A DNA stretch of 51,849 bases, taken from NCBI GenBank assembly GCA_903772945.1, contig CAICTM010000707.1, positions 1 to 51,849 of the forward strand, read 5' to 3'. The notes beneath the pieces are model-generated. The model searched no databases and had not been told where the DNA came from. It worked only from the letters and a program-made list of their open reading frames with translations. The position numbers and the translations under genes were made by a program. The stretch comes from Seminavis robusta (lineage: Eukaryota > Bacillariophyta > Bacillariophyceae > Naviculales > Naviculaceae). Numbering within the stretch: position 1 is the stretch's first letter; each line of letters starts with the position of its first letter. Shown piece after piece: positions 30,377 to 41,201 of this stretch.

Positions 30377-31003
30377 AGCATGCAGAGGTCGAGACAAACA
30401 TTTGAGTTTGATCTGACTCTAGAGAACCAATCTGACCATCATCGCACGCGCACTCGACTCATTCTAGGTGAACAAACTCACCTGTGAAGTGTAAGTTACA
30501 GCAGCAGCATAATAAGGCAACCAAGCAGACGCAGATGTCGCCCGTTGCAAAGGCAACGAAGAGCTGCTCTTTCCCACAAGACAAAGTACATACAAGCACC
30601 CACCTGAATATATCATCTGACGACTCTCGAAGGTCAATGTAAGATAGAAACACTGTATACGTATAAGCATTCCTAGATATTATCTTTGCATACGAAGAAA
30701 CTTGCATGCTGTTCAATTGCCATACCAAACTTGTAACCGACGACGCTACGGTACATCGGCGCCCGCAATAAGTGAGCTCCGAATGAATCTGTGCAATCGA
30801 GCTGTGGACTACCGGTACGGCAAAGACTCATCGACGGCAGGTGTACACAGCCAGCCAGCCCAGTGCCGTTGCCAGCAGCCCAGCAACGAGCCTTGAGGAC
30901 GGCAACATCGCTGAGGCAGGCAGAAACTTGAAGAAAGGATTTCGAGTCGAACTGAACAAACACGAGCGAGGGTGAGACTACTTTAGCTAGCTAGAGGACA
31001 CAG
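30377..31003. other. 5' flank of the cysteine-rich gene, copy of the 31.6 kb block
   Basis: Bases about 30650-30990 are a degraded copy of about 31605-31940. They share AAGCATTCCTAGATATTATC, then AGCAGCCCAGC-ACGAGCC, GGACGGCAACATC, then GAGGGTGAGACTAC-TTAGCTA and AGAGGACACAG. The exon-like frame in the second block is broken here, so this looks like a decayed duplicate. Confidence 0.5.
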
Positions 31004-31491
31004 GAAGTTCTCACATTGGCTGTGAATTCCACGGAGAGCTCTGCCAGGATGGTCCCCAAGGAAGCTGCCCTTGCAGCTTGACCACAACCACGGGAGAAAT
31101 CTATTTGGAAGAGGACATCAACATCCTAACTGACGTCTCCTACAATTCTAATGCTAACAGCATCCTTTGTGCAGGCCAAACTAATGGACTATGCCGGGAT
31201 GGAACAATCTTGGGATGCCCTACAGTTGAGTGCAGCAGGCAGGCATGTAAGGGGACCACAGTCTGGAAACCAACTGACTTGGACTGTATTGGCAAATGGG
31301 CTTGCCGTGAAGCTAAGCTCAAGAAACTCCCTTCTGATGCTACGGCCTCCTGCAATGGGGACAGAGCATGTGTGGACGCCAAATTCACCTCTGAAGAAGA
31401 AGGCGTCACCATGGATTGCGATGGAAGCCAGGCGTGTCTACGAGCCACCCTCGATGGCAGCGCAGTGCTTACACTTCTTTCTCCACCGTAG
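31004..31491 (+). CDS. cysteine-rich protein, 5' exon not identified
   Basis: Open from a splice-acceptor-like GGACACAG|GAAG to the TAG at 31489-31491, about 162 codons without a convincing ATG near the 5' end. About 15 cysteines appear in recurring units of the form C.G..AC..A (CIGKWACREAKL, CNGDRACVDAKF, CDGSQACLRATL), preceded by CEFHGELCQDG and CPCSLTTTTG. I recognise this spacing from diatom cysteine-rich extracellular proteins of unknown function. With no visible signal peptide, an upstream exon is expected. The surrounding region is duplicated, so the gene may also be a fragment. Confidence 0.55.
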
Positions 31492-31702
31492 ACGAAGTCT
31501 CCCTAGTATGAGCATCCACAGGTAGTCTATTAATCTAATCGTAGAAGATTGCAATCAATAAGCTTATCTCATAGATAGGTAAGGGTGGATACGGATCGGT
31601 AACCTACACATATAAGCATTCCTAGATATTATCCTTGCATTAATACTACGAAACTTGTGTGCTGTTCAATTGTGCAAACCAAACTAGTTACAGGGGAGGC
31701 AC

Positions 31703-31909
31703 TTGGTGTCTCTCCTCTCACACAAGTGGGTTCCGAATCTGACCGAGCTGTGGGCTTCGGTGCCGACTACCGGGACTACATCGAACGGCAAGTATATGCA
31801 GCTAGCTACTGGGCCAGTGACCGTTGTCAGCAGCCCAGCCACGAGCCTTCTTGCGGACGGCAACATCACCAAGGCAGGCGCAAAGAAAGGGTGGACTAAA
31901 CAACACGAG
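31703..31909 (+). other. exon-like open segment ending at a GTGAGA donor
   Basis: The frame reading KWVPNLTELWASVPTTG and later GPVTVVSSPATSLL and TKAGAKKGWTKQHE ends at GAG|GTGAGA. A perfect CTACTAAC branch-like site follows at about 31925 and CAG acceptors at 31948 and 31958. The product is not recognised. Probably one exon of a gene in this duplicated locus, or a fragment of one. Confidence 0.4.
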
Positions 31910-32172
31910 GTGAGACTACCTTAGCTACTAACTAGCTAGAGGACACAGTCAGTCTCAGAGTCCCGGCCCACGAACTGGAGCACAGCTTGACAAGGGAGGA
32001 AGTCGAACCAACCAACCAACACCAAGGCAGGCGAAAAGAATGGGTGGACTAAACAAACACGAGGTGACACTACCTTAGCTACTAACTAGCTAGAGGACAC
32101 AGTCAGTCTCAGAGTCCCCGGCCCACGAACTGGCGACCAGCTTGACAAGGGAGGAAGTCGAACCAACCAACC
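31867..32172 (+). repeat. 153-bp tandem duplication carrying splice signals
   Basis: CACCAAGGCAGGCG begins at 31867 and again at 32020. The two copies run almost identically through GGTGGACTAAACAA, ACACGAGGTGA, CTACTAACTAGC and GACACAGTCAGTCTCAGAG to GTCGAACCAACCAACCAA. Differences are few single-base changes. Each copy carries a donor-like, a branch-like and an acceptor-like site. Confidence 0.85.
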
Positions 32173-35135
32173 AAAAGACAAGACTGGGAGAAGTCTGCAA
32201 TCCTGTTTGCTGTCGACCAGCAGCACGCGAAGACGATTTCTTCGAGGAGAGCAAGAGCCACCTCGACTCCACCCAAGGAACATGACATTCGACGACGAGA
32301 CTTGGAAGAAGAGGTAATTCTTTGGCTAGAACTGACTTTTTGTTACAAACCAACTTGAAGCAGAAAAGAAAGCGAAGTTTAGGAAGACTTGGTGCAAAAC
32401 AGAAAAAGAAGTGAAAGACTGCTTGGCGCCATTTTCCGGCGAAGTGACGAGGGTGCAATACCAGGCAAGTCAATTCCACAAGGGCCCCCGAAGGAGCGGC
32501 TGCACAATTGAGGCAGCACCGGAAAATGCCACCATTGTGAGAGTCTGGTGAGAAAGGAACGTGAACTGACCTTGGCCGTTTTTCGAAAACATGCAGCCAT
32601 GATCGTCTCCTCTTGAGACTCGAACGCGAAGGACCAACATCACCACGTCAAATGACAAAAAGAGAACAAACAGCAGGCAGGAAGGTTAGAAGACTTTTGC
32701 AATAACAAAAGAAGAAATAAAAAATGTTTTGGTGCCATTTCCGGCGGAGAGGAAGAACGATAGGTTTGAGTCATGAGGCAAAAGTGTGACTAAGCGTGAA
32801 TGGACTCGCTGGCGCTTGGCAGAGCGAGCCAATCACAAAAAATGCTGGAGCTCGCTAGCTCGGAACTGGCTTCTATTATCCGGATAGTCTGGTGTTGCTA
32901 AATCGCATGAAGCATTAGCCCAACCGGCACCACCGGTAAGTACCGGGTAGAGACCAGCACCTTCACAATGGAAGCTTTTGCGACCGTGGTCGTCGCATCG
33001 TCGGATCCTTCTACCAGTACGGTGCCAGAGGGCCACGGTAGCAGAGGGCACTGGTGTCTCTGTGGAAATGGTTGCCTTGGGCCTAGCTAGCTAGCTAGTA
33101 TTGCAACGACAAACGGAGCTGGTTCGCAGCTGGGCAGCCAGTGGCCAGCAAGCTACCGGTAGCCTGCATTGCTTGTAGGACAGCAGTTGGCATCATTCTT
33201 GCGAATCAACTCTGCCACTCTACTGGTATTGTCAATAGGTAGTAAATTTGGCTGTTATTCTTACAGCATGTGAGTAACCAAGGAAAACTTTGCAGAAGAA
33301 ACACCTCAGGCAGGCGAGTTGGCAGTTGGCAGGCAAGAGAAGACCACTCGACGGCGAAAACGAATGCCCAGGTTCAATGCATTGCAGTATCCGTGGCTTC
33401 TTACCAGGCACACAGGTTACCAGTACGTCTTCAAAAGTAGACAGCAGCCAAATAATGGACATGTGCAGGACGGATTGGTTGGCTGCTCGCTCACTACTAT
33501 TCCGTTTCCTGCCTCTCTCGAATTCCTCAGATAAAGGTGTCACTTTTCGAATATGCCAGCCAGTGAAGTTGATCCTGAAACCATCCAATTTGATGGATCT
33601 TCTCAGTTGAACCACGGCTACTTGACCAGCCATGGTCATAAATTCTGCAGAGACGTTCCTCGGCTGTTTCAGTTTTTCTCGACTGAAGCAAGCTGGCAAA
33701 AACCAAGAAGACAGATGACTTGTCACATCTTAGGACACAGCCATCTCGTTACTACTGTACTGCATACAAGTAGTTCCAAGAAGCCAGCGGCAGCATGAAC
33801 GATCTCATTCTTTATTGTTCGGGCTTGTGGTATGCGCAGCATCGGAGTTTGCTTGGTCATGGAGTGCAACCGCGGGTTGTTCGATGAGCTACATGTAAAT
33901 CTCCTACTTCCGTGAAGTATCCAGGCAGTACCGTACGAAAGTAACAGGAGAGTTACCCAGCCACGCTGGTGCTCACAGCATCTGCAGCAGCTGCATTGGA
34001 GCGGGAATCCTGAATCCTACTGATGAGTATCTTGCCCCGTCTGAACTCGCCTTCTTTGTTGGAAGTTGGAACTCATTGAAGCAAGACAATTCGGGTTCTT
34101 ACAGCGCTTCCTAAGTTGCGAAACTGCATAAGACTCCTTTCAATTGTATTTATTTATCTCCTGAGTGCCTTCTAATTTTGCTGACTACTGGAGTAGTGGG
34201 AGGATTTAAAGCAGTAGTATAGATCGATGATCTTGACGGGCAATACTCAGTACGAGTATGAATTATGACTCGTACTCGACTCACTATCCTCGATATCCCT
34301 GTTATTGTACTGTCACGACGTCACGACCTAGTAACAGAGCTTAAAAATATGATTCTATGATTCTGACTAGATCTAAGTGACTTTGCAGCTCTTTGCTACA
34401 TGCGGCTCTTCGAGCTCTCTACCAGGTACTAGCTAGCTAGCTAGCTAGCTAGTACTCACTACATGTATTAGACTACCAATGTTTCGTGATCATTCTGCGC
34501 GCTGACGCTGCAGCGCTGCAGGCAACCGGGTGGAGCTCCACCAGTGGAGATTCGGAGATTCAAAGGTGAGGTTTTTGAAAAATTAAGATGCCCAAAAACT
34601 TGATTCGATTCACGCTATGATGATGTCAGGGTTTCCAGGTTCAAGATCAAAGTAAGAGTTAACATCATGCTCTGTTGAAGATGTCATTGGGTCATCATAT
34701 TATGGGCACAGATTGTTTTTAATTATAGACTTCATCAGTCATTTGTTCTGAAGATTCTGAATGAAACAATTGAAGTAAATATGTTATGCTGTGTTACTAA
34801 TTATTCTTACTGTGGACTGTGACGGCTTCGGATTTTTTATGTCACAGTGTGACCCTACCGTATTCCAGATTCCACTGAAACAAGCTGTGTAAGTTCCCCT
34901 AATCAGAGCTTCTCCTTGAGTCTAATCGTTCCAAGTTTAGCTGGAGTTCACACCGCAGACTTTTATTTATGTCTTCGTTCAGGAGGATCTGATCCGCGAT
35001 CTTCTGAGCAACGTTGCCGCTTTGCGAGTTGCCACCGGTATGACAATCTCACTTTTTTTGGTTCTGAGAAATCTGTTTGCTCTAGAATCATCAATCTTTT
35101 GGAATCTTTCATCAATAATCTTTTGGAACCTGACA
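32173..35135. other. long gene-poor stretch with degraded repeats
   Basis: No supported gene. Two blocks at about 32370-32450 and 32685-32765 are similar (AGAAGACTT-GCAA, AAAAGAAG, GGCGCCATTTTCCGGCG). A TAGC tract forms a near-perfect palindrome at 34431-34456. Frames on the minus strand at 32090-32479 and 33232-33726 show no known domain. Bases 34916-35135 are probably the 5' UTR or an unseen exon of the next gene. Confidence 0.4.
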
Positions 35136-35798
35136 ATGATGCTTGAATCTTCGACCATGATGGACCAGTCCTTGGATGTGTTTAAACTGAGTGACAGTGG
35201 TAGTGTTCACACCTCTGCCACCTTCTCTTCCTCAACTTGCTCGGAGCCAGATGTTTGGAGTGTGGACTTGGATAATATGTTGGGCGAAACTCCCACCGAA
35301 CGTCGAACGCCAGCACTACGAGTGACTTCCGAAGGTAACTACCAACGTCGTCGCAGCAGCATGAAGGGATCGTCTCGTCCTACCATGAAGCGCACGGTGT
35401 CGTTTGATAAGGTTAAAGTGCGCGAGTTCAACCAAGTCCTCGGTGACAATCCCCCCGAACAGGGTCCTTCCATTGGTCTTGGCTGGCTCTACCACGAAAA
35501 GAAGGACAAGGACTTGGAGGCGTTTGAATCCAAGCGCAAAGGATCGTCTTTTTTTGTGCTGCGCCGAAACCACTCGTCGGCGGGCCCTCTAACGCCCGAA
35601 AAGCGAGAGAAATTGGCGCGCAAGTTGGGATATTCTCAAGACGAAATTCTAAAGAACATGCGGGCCGTCCAACGATGCCAACAACGACGAAAAAGGACGG
35701 TAGAAGAGGTACTACTCATGGGCATGTACGAGCCAGATGAGGAATACGATCCCGTCTCCATCATGAAGGCGGCGCAACGATTGCATGGACGATCGTGA
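35136..35798 (+). CDS. diatom LGDNP-motif protein of unknown function
   Basis: 220 residues from the ATGATG at 35136; ATGATG at 35157 in ACCATGATGG is also a good start. The N-terminus is rich in serine and acidic residues. A basic RRRSSMKGSSRPTMKR stretch precedes the core TVSFDKVKVREFNQVLGDNP, which continues GPSIGLGW. This F..V.vRE....LGDNP....GP....GW arrangement recurs in many diatom proteins; I know no function for it. A charged helical C-terminus follows (LTPEKREKLARKLGYSQDEIL, then RCQQRRKRTVEE). Serines next to arginines could be kinase targets. The frame also opens upstream, but only to a TTG. Confidence 0.7.
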   Translation: MMLESSTMMDQSLDVFKLSDSGSVHTSATFSSSTCSEPDVWSVDLDNMLGETPTERRTPALRVTSEGNYQRRRSSMKGSSRPTMKRTVSFDKVKVREFNQVLGDNPPEQGPSIGLGWLYHEKKDKDLEAFESKRKGSSFFVLRRNHSSAGPLTPEKREKLARKLGYSQDEILKNMRAVQRCQQRRKRTVEEVLLMGMYEPDEEYDPVSIMKAAQRLHGRS

Positions 35799-36138
35799 AC
35801 GAACGAACTGGCTGGGTTCTAAGATATTTAAATACACGTATACATAATAGTGCACATATATTTTGACCTATCTTTCGTATTTCGTATCTTTAGGAGCGAT
35901 CCATAGCTAGCTACCGGTACGGTATGCCAGAGCTAAGCATAACATGCCAAGATTCGTTGGGCACCTCTCAGGAAGGGAGTACACCCGCCACGACAAATTT
36001 TTCGAGTGTGTGGTACGGTTGCAGGTATGGTAAGGGTCACGCAACCTTCATGTGTACAGTACGGCCAGTTGATGCTCCAGCCACAAGACTATCACAATTC
36101 TTCTCATTTATTTACTCTGAGCGAGCAGCAAAATCACC
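35799..36138. other. short intergenic region
   Basis: No gene. It has TACACGTATACATAATAGTGC at about 35834 and CTACCGGTACGGTA at 35911-35924. The 36.1-kb gene starts at the end of the stretch. Confidence 0.4.
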
Positions 36139-38277
36139 ATGAGCAATATCGGCAACAAAAGAACCCAAGATGGCGGAGAGGCACCGGCCAAGAAGAAGAG
36201 CAAGGCAGACCCACAGGCTGCAGCAAGAGCCAAGTTGGAATCTTACTTCAAGATGCTCTCTGGATCTATCGAGGACATCAACAATCGTGGTATTGGAGTA
36301 CCGCATGAACACTTCCCATTCCACGATGCCCTATCAATCCTTCAGCGATTCCCTTCCTTGGCAGAGGAAGCTTTTCAAGGCAGTGGTGCTCCAAATAGCA
36401 GGGGCGCGATTGTCCCCCGAAGTCCACTGTCTTTCTTCCTGGAGGCTCAATCAGACCTGAATACCGTCCAAACCATCTGTGAGTTGGCCCATGATCACTT
36501 CCAAAAGCAGGAGCACCAGTTCAAGGGAGTCCTCGATGCTTGCAAGTACGGAGCTCAAGAAGGAGTCTTGGAGTTTCTGCTTGAACGGTATCCCGGTGGG
36601 GCGGAAACAGAGATCATGGTAGAACAGGATCCACCACGTTCGCCTCTAATGGGGCGTGACTATGAAATTCCCTTGGATTTTGTGCTTGAGCCGCATCGGA
36701 CTGTGGAAAACCAAGTTATCTCAAAGTCAGTTCAACGAAGTGAAGAGGAAAAGATTCGGCTCATGCTACTCCTATTGCGCGCCTATCCAAGATGTGCCGA
36801 GTTTGACAAGACGCGTCGCTTTCGGAAGCCTCCCTTTCGGAAGAGTAAGCCATTGTGGTTGCGGTGCTTGAACGGCAACTTCGGTCTTGCCCCAATGCAT
36901 GTGTTCTTTGGTTATTTCGCACGCGAGTTGGATAGCAAGGCTTGCCCTTCTCCCCGAGCACCGTTGGACATTGGCAAAATTTCGGTGGGACTGGACCAAG
37001 CCGTGGCGCTTTCACTGATTCTTCCAAAACTAAAGGGGCTGTGGCTTGATGCTCAATCTTACAGTAGAGAAGCTCTCCTGTATCTGTTCCAAGAAATTGA
37101 GAAAAACAAGTCAGTTCGAGAGCTGCATTGGAACGTGCTTCAATGCCCAGGGTTTCGAGAGTCGGATGATGCAATCATCTGTGCCTTCAAGGCGGCCTTT
37201 TGCGGCAACAGTGGACTCGAACGAGTTTGCTTTTCGAGATACCGGGATTCCCATGGCCTCGACAGAAACGTTCTAGAGATTGAGGATGAAAGCAACCGCA
37301 AGACTCTTGAAGTCATCACCGCTATAGCCACCAACGAGAAAAGTCGGATAAAAGACATTGGGCTCGAGGGATGTAGGTTCGTTGGTGCTTCTTCAACCGT
37401 GCTCGCCCAATTGCTTGCAGCCAGTCAATTGACAAGCCTGAAGATCGACTCGTGCGAGTTTGGTTCAGACTGGGTGGATGTCCCAGTCTCCCCGGCATGT
37501 ACGATAGCCAAATTGACGGTGCGAGGCTGCGATCTTGCTTCTGACTTTGGGCAGGGCTTGGTTTCGCAACTAGCTAATCTTCCGGCTCTCCGTGAACTCT
37601 GGCTGGATGGGCCTCAGCTTGATATCGACCATGATGGGGCACCAGCTGACCTTGCCGACAAGTTGGTACCACTACTGGAAAAGCACCAACTTCGCCGCCT
37701 GCGACTTCGCAACATTTGTGTAGACCTAACCTCTTTTGAAGCCTACCTCAAGGCTGATGATGTCCTAGAAGACTTGTGGATGGATCCATGGTACCACGTT
37801 TCAACTGCATTGTTGGACGGGGAACGCTTTCACGGGTTCCTCGATTGCAATCGAAGTGTGATCTCTTGTATTCGCAAATCTCTCCAGAGTGGCAATCTTA
37901 CGCTGAAGAAAGTGATGACGATGACGACCCTTGATGCATGGTGGGACAATGGGCGCGTAGATGTGGAGGAAAGGTACATCGCTGTGAACGATTTGGCAAA
38001 GATCGAGTACTACCAGACAGTCAATAGATTCGGACTGCGCCAAGCAAGTCGTTGTAATGTCGAGCAAGAGGAAATAGTTGGTCTCTTGTGCGACGTGGCT
38101 TCGTCCAACTATGAAAAGCAGGAAACTGACCTGACGACGCTCCTGTATCGCAAGGAGGGCCCCGTTTTCGATCAGGCGCGTTGCAAGCATAACATTCAGT
38201 ATGGACTGCTGCGCAGCAATCCGATGGCTTGGTGCCTGGATAAGGAAACATACTTGTCAACGATTGGGTTGGCCTGA
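36139..38277 (+). CDS. leucine-rich-repeat-like protein with nuclear-type N-terminus
   Basis: 712 residues from ACCATGAGC. A lysine-rich KRTQDG-KKKSK segment near the start could be a nuclear localisation signal. Residues about 45-270 contain helical pairs such as GVLEFLLERYPGGAE and LLLRAYPRCAEF, resembling the ankyrin-like N-terminal regions seen in many diatom LRR proteins. From about 270 to 560 irregular leucine repeats of the ribonuclease-inhibitor type follow (LKGLWLDAQ, IKDIGLEGCRFVG, LTSLKIDSCEF, IAKLTVRGCDL, LRELWLDGPQL, LRRLRLRNICV). The C-terminus is helical. Probably a protein-binding scaffold; the partner is unknown. No intron or damage is visible. Confidence 0.75.
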   Translation: MSNIGNKRTQDGGEAPAKKKSKADPQAAARAKLESYFKMLSGSIEDINNRGIGVPHEHFPFHDALSILQRFPSLAEEAFQGSGAPNSRGAIVPRSPLSFFLEAQSDLNTVQTICELAHDHFQKQEHQFKGVLDACKYGAQEGVLEFLLERYPGGAETEIMVEQDPPRSPLMGRDYEIPLDFVLEPHRTVENQVISKSVQRSEEEKIRLMLLLLRAYPRCAEFDKTRRFRKPPFRKSKPLWLRCLNGNFGLAPMHVFFGYFARELDSKACPSPRAPLDIGKISVGLDQAVALSLILPKLKGLWLDAQSYSREALLYLFQEIEKNKSVRELHWNVLQCPGFRESDDAIICAFKAAFCGNSGLERVCFSRYRDSHGLDRNVLEIEDESNRKTLEVITAIATNEKSRIKDIGLEGCRFVGASSTVLAQLLAASQLTSLKIDSCEFGSDWVDVPVSPACTIAKLTVRGCDLASDFGQGLVSQLANLPALRELWLDGPQLDIDHDGAPADLADKLVPLLEKHQLRRLRLRNICVDLTSFEAYLKADDVLEDLWMDPWYHVSTALLDGERFHGFLDCNRSVISCIRKSLQSGNLTLKKVMTMTTLDAWWDNGRVDVEERYIAVNDLAKIEYYQTVNRFGLRQASRCNVEQEEIVGLLCDVASSNYEKQETDLTTLLYRKEGPVFDQARCKHNIQYGLLRSNPMAWCLDKETYLSTIGLA

Positions 38278-39083
38278 GCAAGCTGCAACGAGTATGGGAG
38301 TTGAGAGTATGTACAACTCTGGTAGAAAGAAGATTGATATGTGACGTTGTTCCCAGTGACCTCTAGCTTCAGCAATGCCTGTTGGGAAAGATTATTGGTG
38401 CCCCTTTTGGTTGTTGCTGTGTCCTGGTTATAACTGACTAGTACTATGTACTTCGTGTCTAGTAGCCCTAATCCATAATATCGACTCCTGAACATCCATT
38501 TTCACGTGCCCGTCCCATACCGGTAGAACACCTTCCAGCTGGTGGGGATGTTGGCAGCAGCCCTAATGGCAATTCATCCCAAGGACAGCCATTCTCGTGT
38601 GCCCATTGACAGCTTCCAGGCGACCACATTGTTAGCCGCAACTGTACATTTCTTTCCATTCCCAGGGCTGCATCCACTTCGTCTCTTTGAGCCAAAGTTG
38701 ACACGGTGACAGAGCCCCACCAACGTAGGGCGATACCGCATGTAGCTGTTGTGCAGAGCACGGGCTCGATCCTCACTCCTCAGCAATCAGTTAACTTGCA
38801 AACCTGCTTCCGAGCATTTCAATGTTCAAACAAAATTGACGTCACTTCAACACGCCAGCCACTCCACCGCCACACTTTCAAGTTCAAGTCACTGTGGCGG
38901 CAAATAAGCCATTGCACCCTCATTGGATCGGGGAGAGTGTTTCACGTGCACTCTGGTATGTTTGCTACGTAGCTCTCCACTACAAGCTCCAGGCACAATC
39001 GAGTGGACCAATACAGCACCACAACCCCCCTCTTTGCTTCACACACTCCCCCAAGCATTGCAACCAAGCTGAGACTTGAGACC
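38278..39083. other. intergenic region, nothing identified
   Basis: No supported gene. The last 80 bp are open in the frame of the next gene but have only a GTG start, so they are taken as 5' UTR. Confidence 0.4.
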
Positions 39084-41201
39084 ATGGACGAGAGCAATAA
39101 GGATGGCAATGACGCCGACGAGATCGGCAAGACCATCGAAGATGAGACAACTACAATGTCGGTAGATCCACTGGCGACGACGGATACTAGTACTAGTACT
39201 CCCCCAGACGACCCGGCAGGCGACGAAGTAGATCTAAAGGACGGAGAGAAGAAGGAAGAGAAGGAGCAAGATCCAGTTGTGCCTGTAGATGTTGGTGAAG
39301 CAGCCAAGACCAATGACGATGACAATGGCAACGATGACGGCAGCGACAAGAAGGACCAAGCAAAGGAGAATGAACCGAAGAAGGATGCTACTAGTAGTAC
39401 AGTTGCGGAAGCGCCAAAAGACAAAGATCAAGTCATGACGGATCAAGGCAAGAAAGATGCAGACTCACAAGGCCAAGACAAAGCTGAAGAGCCAAAAGAC
39501 CAAGAGCAGCAAGATCAAGTCATGGAAGAAAGAGACCAAGAACTTCAAGTCATGAAAGACAAAGATCAAGTCATGAAGGACGCTGAGCGGCAAGACCAAG
39601 GCAAAGATCAAGTCATGAAAGACCAGAGCAAGAAAGACCAAGCTGTCGACAAAGACAAAGTTGATGAAGCAGACTCACAAGGCAAAGAGAAGGCAGTGGA
39701 AGCTGAAGCATCAGAGGCAGCAACTGAAAAGGAGAAAGTCCAAGCGAAGGCAGTGGAAGCTTCAGCCTCAGTGGCAGCAACTGACAAGACAGCAACTGCA
39801 ACTGAAAAAGCAGCCAAAGACAAAGCACCAGTTGAAAAGGAAAAGGCCAAGACGGCAGTTGAAAAGCCAGTCAAGCCAAAAAAGCCAGTCAAGAAAAAGG
39901 ACTCGTGCTGCTGCAAATGGGTGAATTGCGCGGAACTGCAAAGTCAATTATACGACGGTGACTTGCGCAAGGGATTGGTCGCCATTCCCAATGTCAGTGG
40001 CGCACTCCAGAAATCATTTTGTCGTCATTTGGGTGTCGAACCGGACACGCCACCCCAACGATTCGTCATTGCCAAGCATCATTGGCCATTGGCGTTGCTG
40101 CAAGACAATATGGTACAGAAACGACGATGGACTACTCCGTTGACTCTCCTCGAAGCGTGTCGCTTATTGCATATGGTCGAGAAAAAGGACTCGTACAAAC
40201 AATCCACCACCACCAACACTCATGACATTGTCTACTGTCAAGCACCCAATGTACCACTCCAGGTCGTAGAACAGGCCTGTTGGAGTGACGACGCCGATGA
40301 CGAACACGAAGCGGCACGCATTCTCAACAATCGAAATGAAATCATTGAACGACTACTCAAGGAAAATGCAAAACTAAAGGCCAATTCCGAAAAGTCCAAA
40401 GACACCAACAATACACTCGCCAAACAACTACGAAAACTAGAAAAAATCAAATCACTGGCCAACAGTCCGCACTGGATATCCACCAATACACTACTGGAAT
40501 TCCTAAACAATCATTACGGAGGACTCACACGATACACCATTCAGTCTGATGAATGGCACGCAAACAATCCAAATGCCGCCAAGGAATTGTTTGGGTATCC
40601 CACGTGGGCCATTACCAAGGAAAAAATATGCGAACGATTTCCCACACTCCTCGAAAAGGGACCCCTCGTCACGCCGCCGCGCATGTTTCAATCCAAAAAG
40701 GGCGTCTTGCAACTCGACGATGTCTCGGAATTTGAAAAGTGTCTCTGCGTCAAACTCATGGATCGCACCGGATTGACCAAAACACGAGCGGCACTGCTTT
40801 TTGGACGACAGGATCGGACCGTCACGTATTGGCGACAAGCATGGTGTCCCCAATGGGGCATTGCACGGGATGGATTGGAACAGTCCAAACACAAGGCACA
40901 CCTCAATCAATCCACACGCAAAACGCCACGGAAACCTACTGGTATTGCTGCCACGAATAATACCAAAAAGATGGTACTCAAGAAACGCAAGTCGCCCACA
41001 CCGGACGAAGATCCTGGTGGTACTGCCATGGACCATCATCATCCTCATCACACACAAGACATGGTCGTCAATAATGAAAATCTTCAGCCACCAGCGCCTG
41101 ATCCACCCGCTGAAGTTGTCGTTGCGGCCGCGGCGCCACTGGATCCTCAGCTGCCACACTCTTGGCCAATCAATTGCAACAACAGCAGCAACCTGGATTG
41201 A
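39084..41201 (+). CDS. transposase-derived HTH protein with charged N-terminal repeats
   Basis: 705 residues from GAGACCATGGACG. The first 280 residues are low-complexity, with many DQVMKD and K/E/A units. Next is CCCKWVNCAELQSQLYDGDLR and a domain with SGALQKSFCRHLG. A coiled coil (about 450-490) is followed by a segment with LTRYTIQSDEWHANNP and AKELFGYPTWAITKEKI, then CLCVKLMDRTGLTKTRAALLFGRQDRTVTYWRQAW. That last arrangement is the helix-turn-helix preceding the nuclease in DDE-type diatom transposases; no DDE nuclease follows. Likely a domesticated DNA-binding protein. The frame stops at 41201, but a glutamine-rich continuation lies in other frames to 41691. Confidence 0.7.
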   Translation: MDESNKDGNDADEIGKTIEDETTTMSVDPLATTDTSTSTPPDDPAGDEVDLKDGEKKEEKEQDPVVPVDVGEAAKTNDDDNGNDDGSDKKDQAKENEPKKDATSSTVAEAPKDKDQVMTDQGKKDADSQGQDKAEEPKDQEQQDQVMEERDQELQVMKDKDQVMKDAERQDQGKDQVMKDQSKKDQAVDKDKVDEADSQGKEKAVEAEASEAATEKEKVQAKAVEASASVAATDKTATATEKAAKDKAPVEKEKAKTAVEKPVKPKKPVKKKDSCCCKWVNCAELQSQLYDGDLRKGLVAIPNVSGALQKSFCRHLGVEPDTPPQRFVIAKHHWPLALLQDNMVQKRRWTTPLTLLEACRLLHMVEKKDSYKQSTTTNTHDIVYCQAPNVPLQVVEQACWSDDADDEHEAARILNNRNEIIERLLKENAKLKANSEKSKDTNNTLAKQLRKLEKIKSLANSPHWISTNTLLEFLNNHYGGLTRYTIQSDEWHANNPNAAKELFGYPTWAITKEKICERFPTLLEKGPLVTPPRMFQSKKGVLQLDDVSEFEKCLCVKLMDRTGLTKTRAALLFGRQDRTVTYWRQAWCPQWGIARDGLEQSKHKAHLNQSTRKTPRKPTGIAATNNTKKMVLKKRKSPTPDEDPGGTAMDHHHPHHTQDMVVNNENLQPPAPDPPAEVVVAAAAPLDPQLPHSWPINCNNSSNLD

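Noticed and set aside
32090..32479. 129-codon minus-strand frame
   Set aside because: Overlaps the tandem duplication and lacks domain similarity; the composition looks like chance.
33232..33726. 164-codon minus-strand frame
   Set aside because: No recognisable family, start context or neighbouring signals; left as non-coding.
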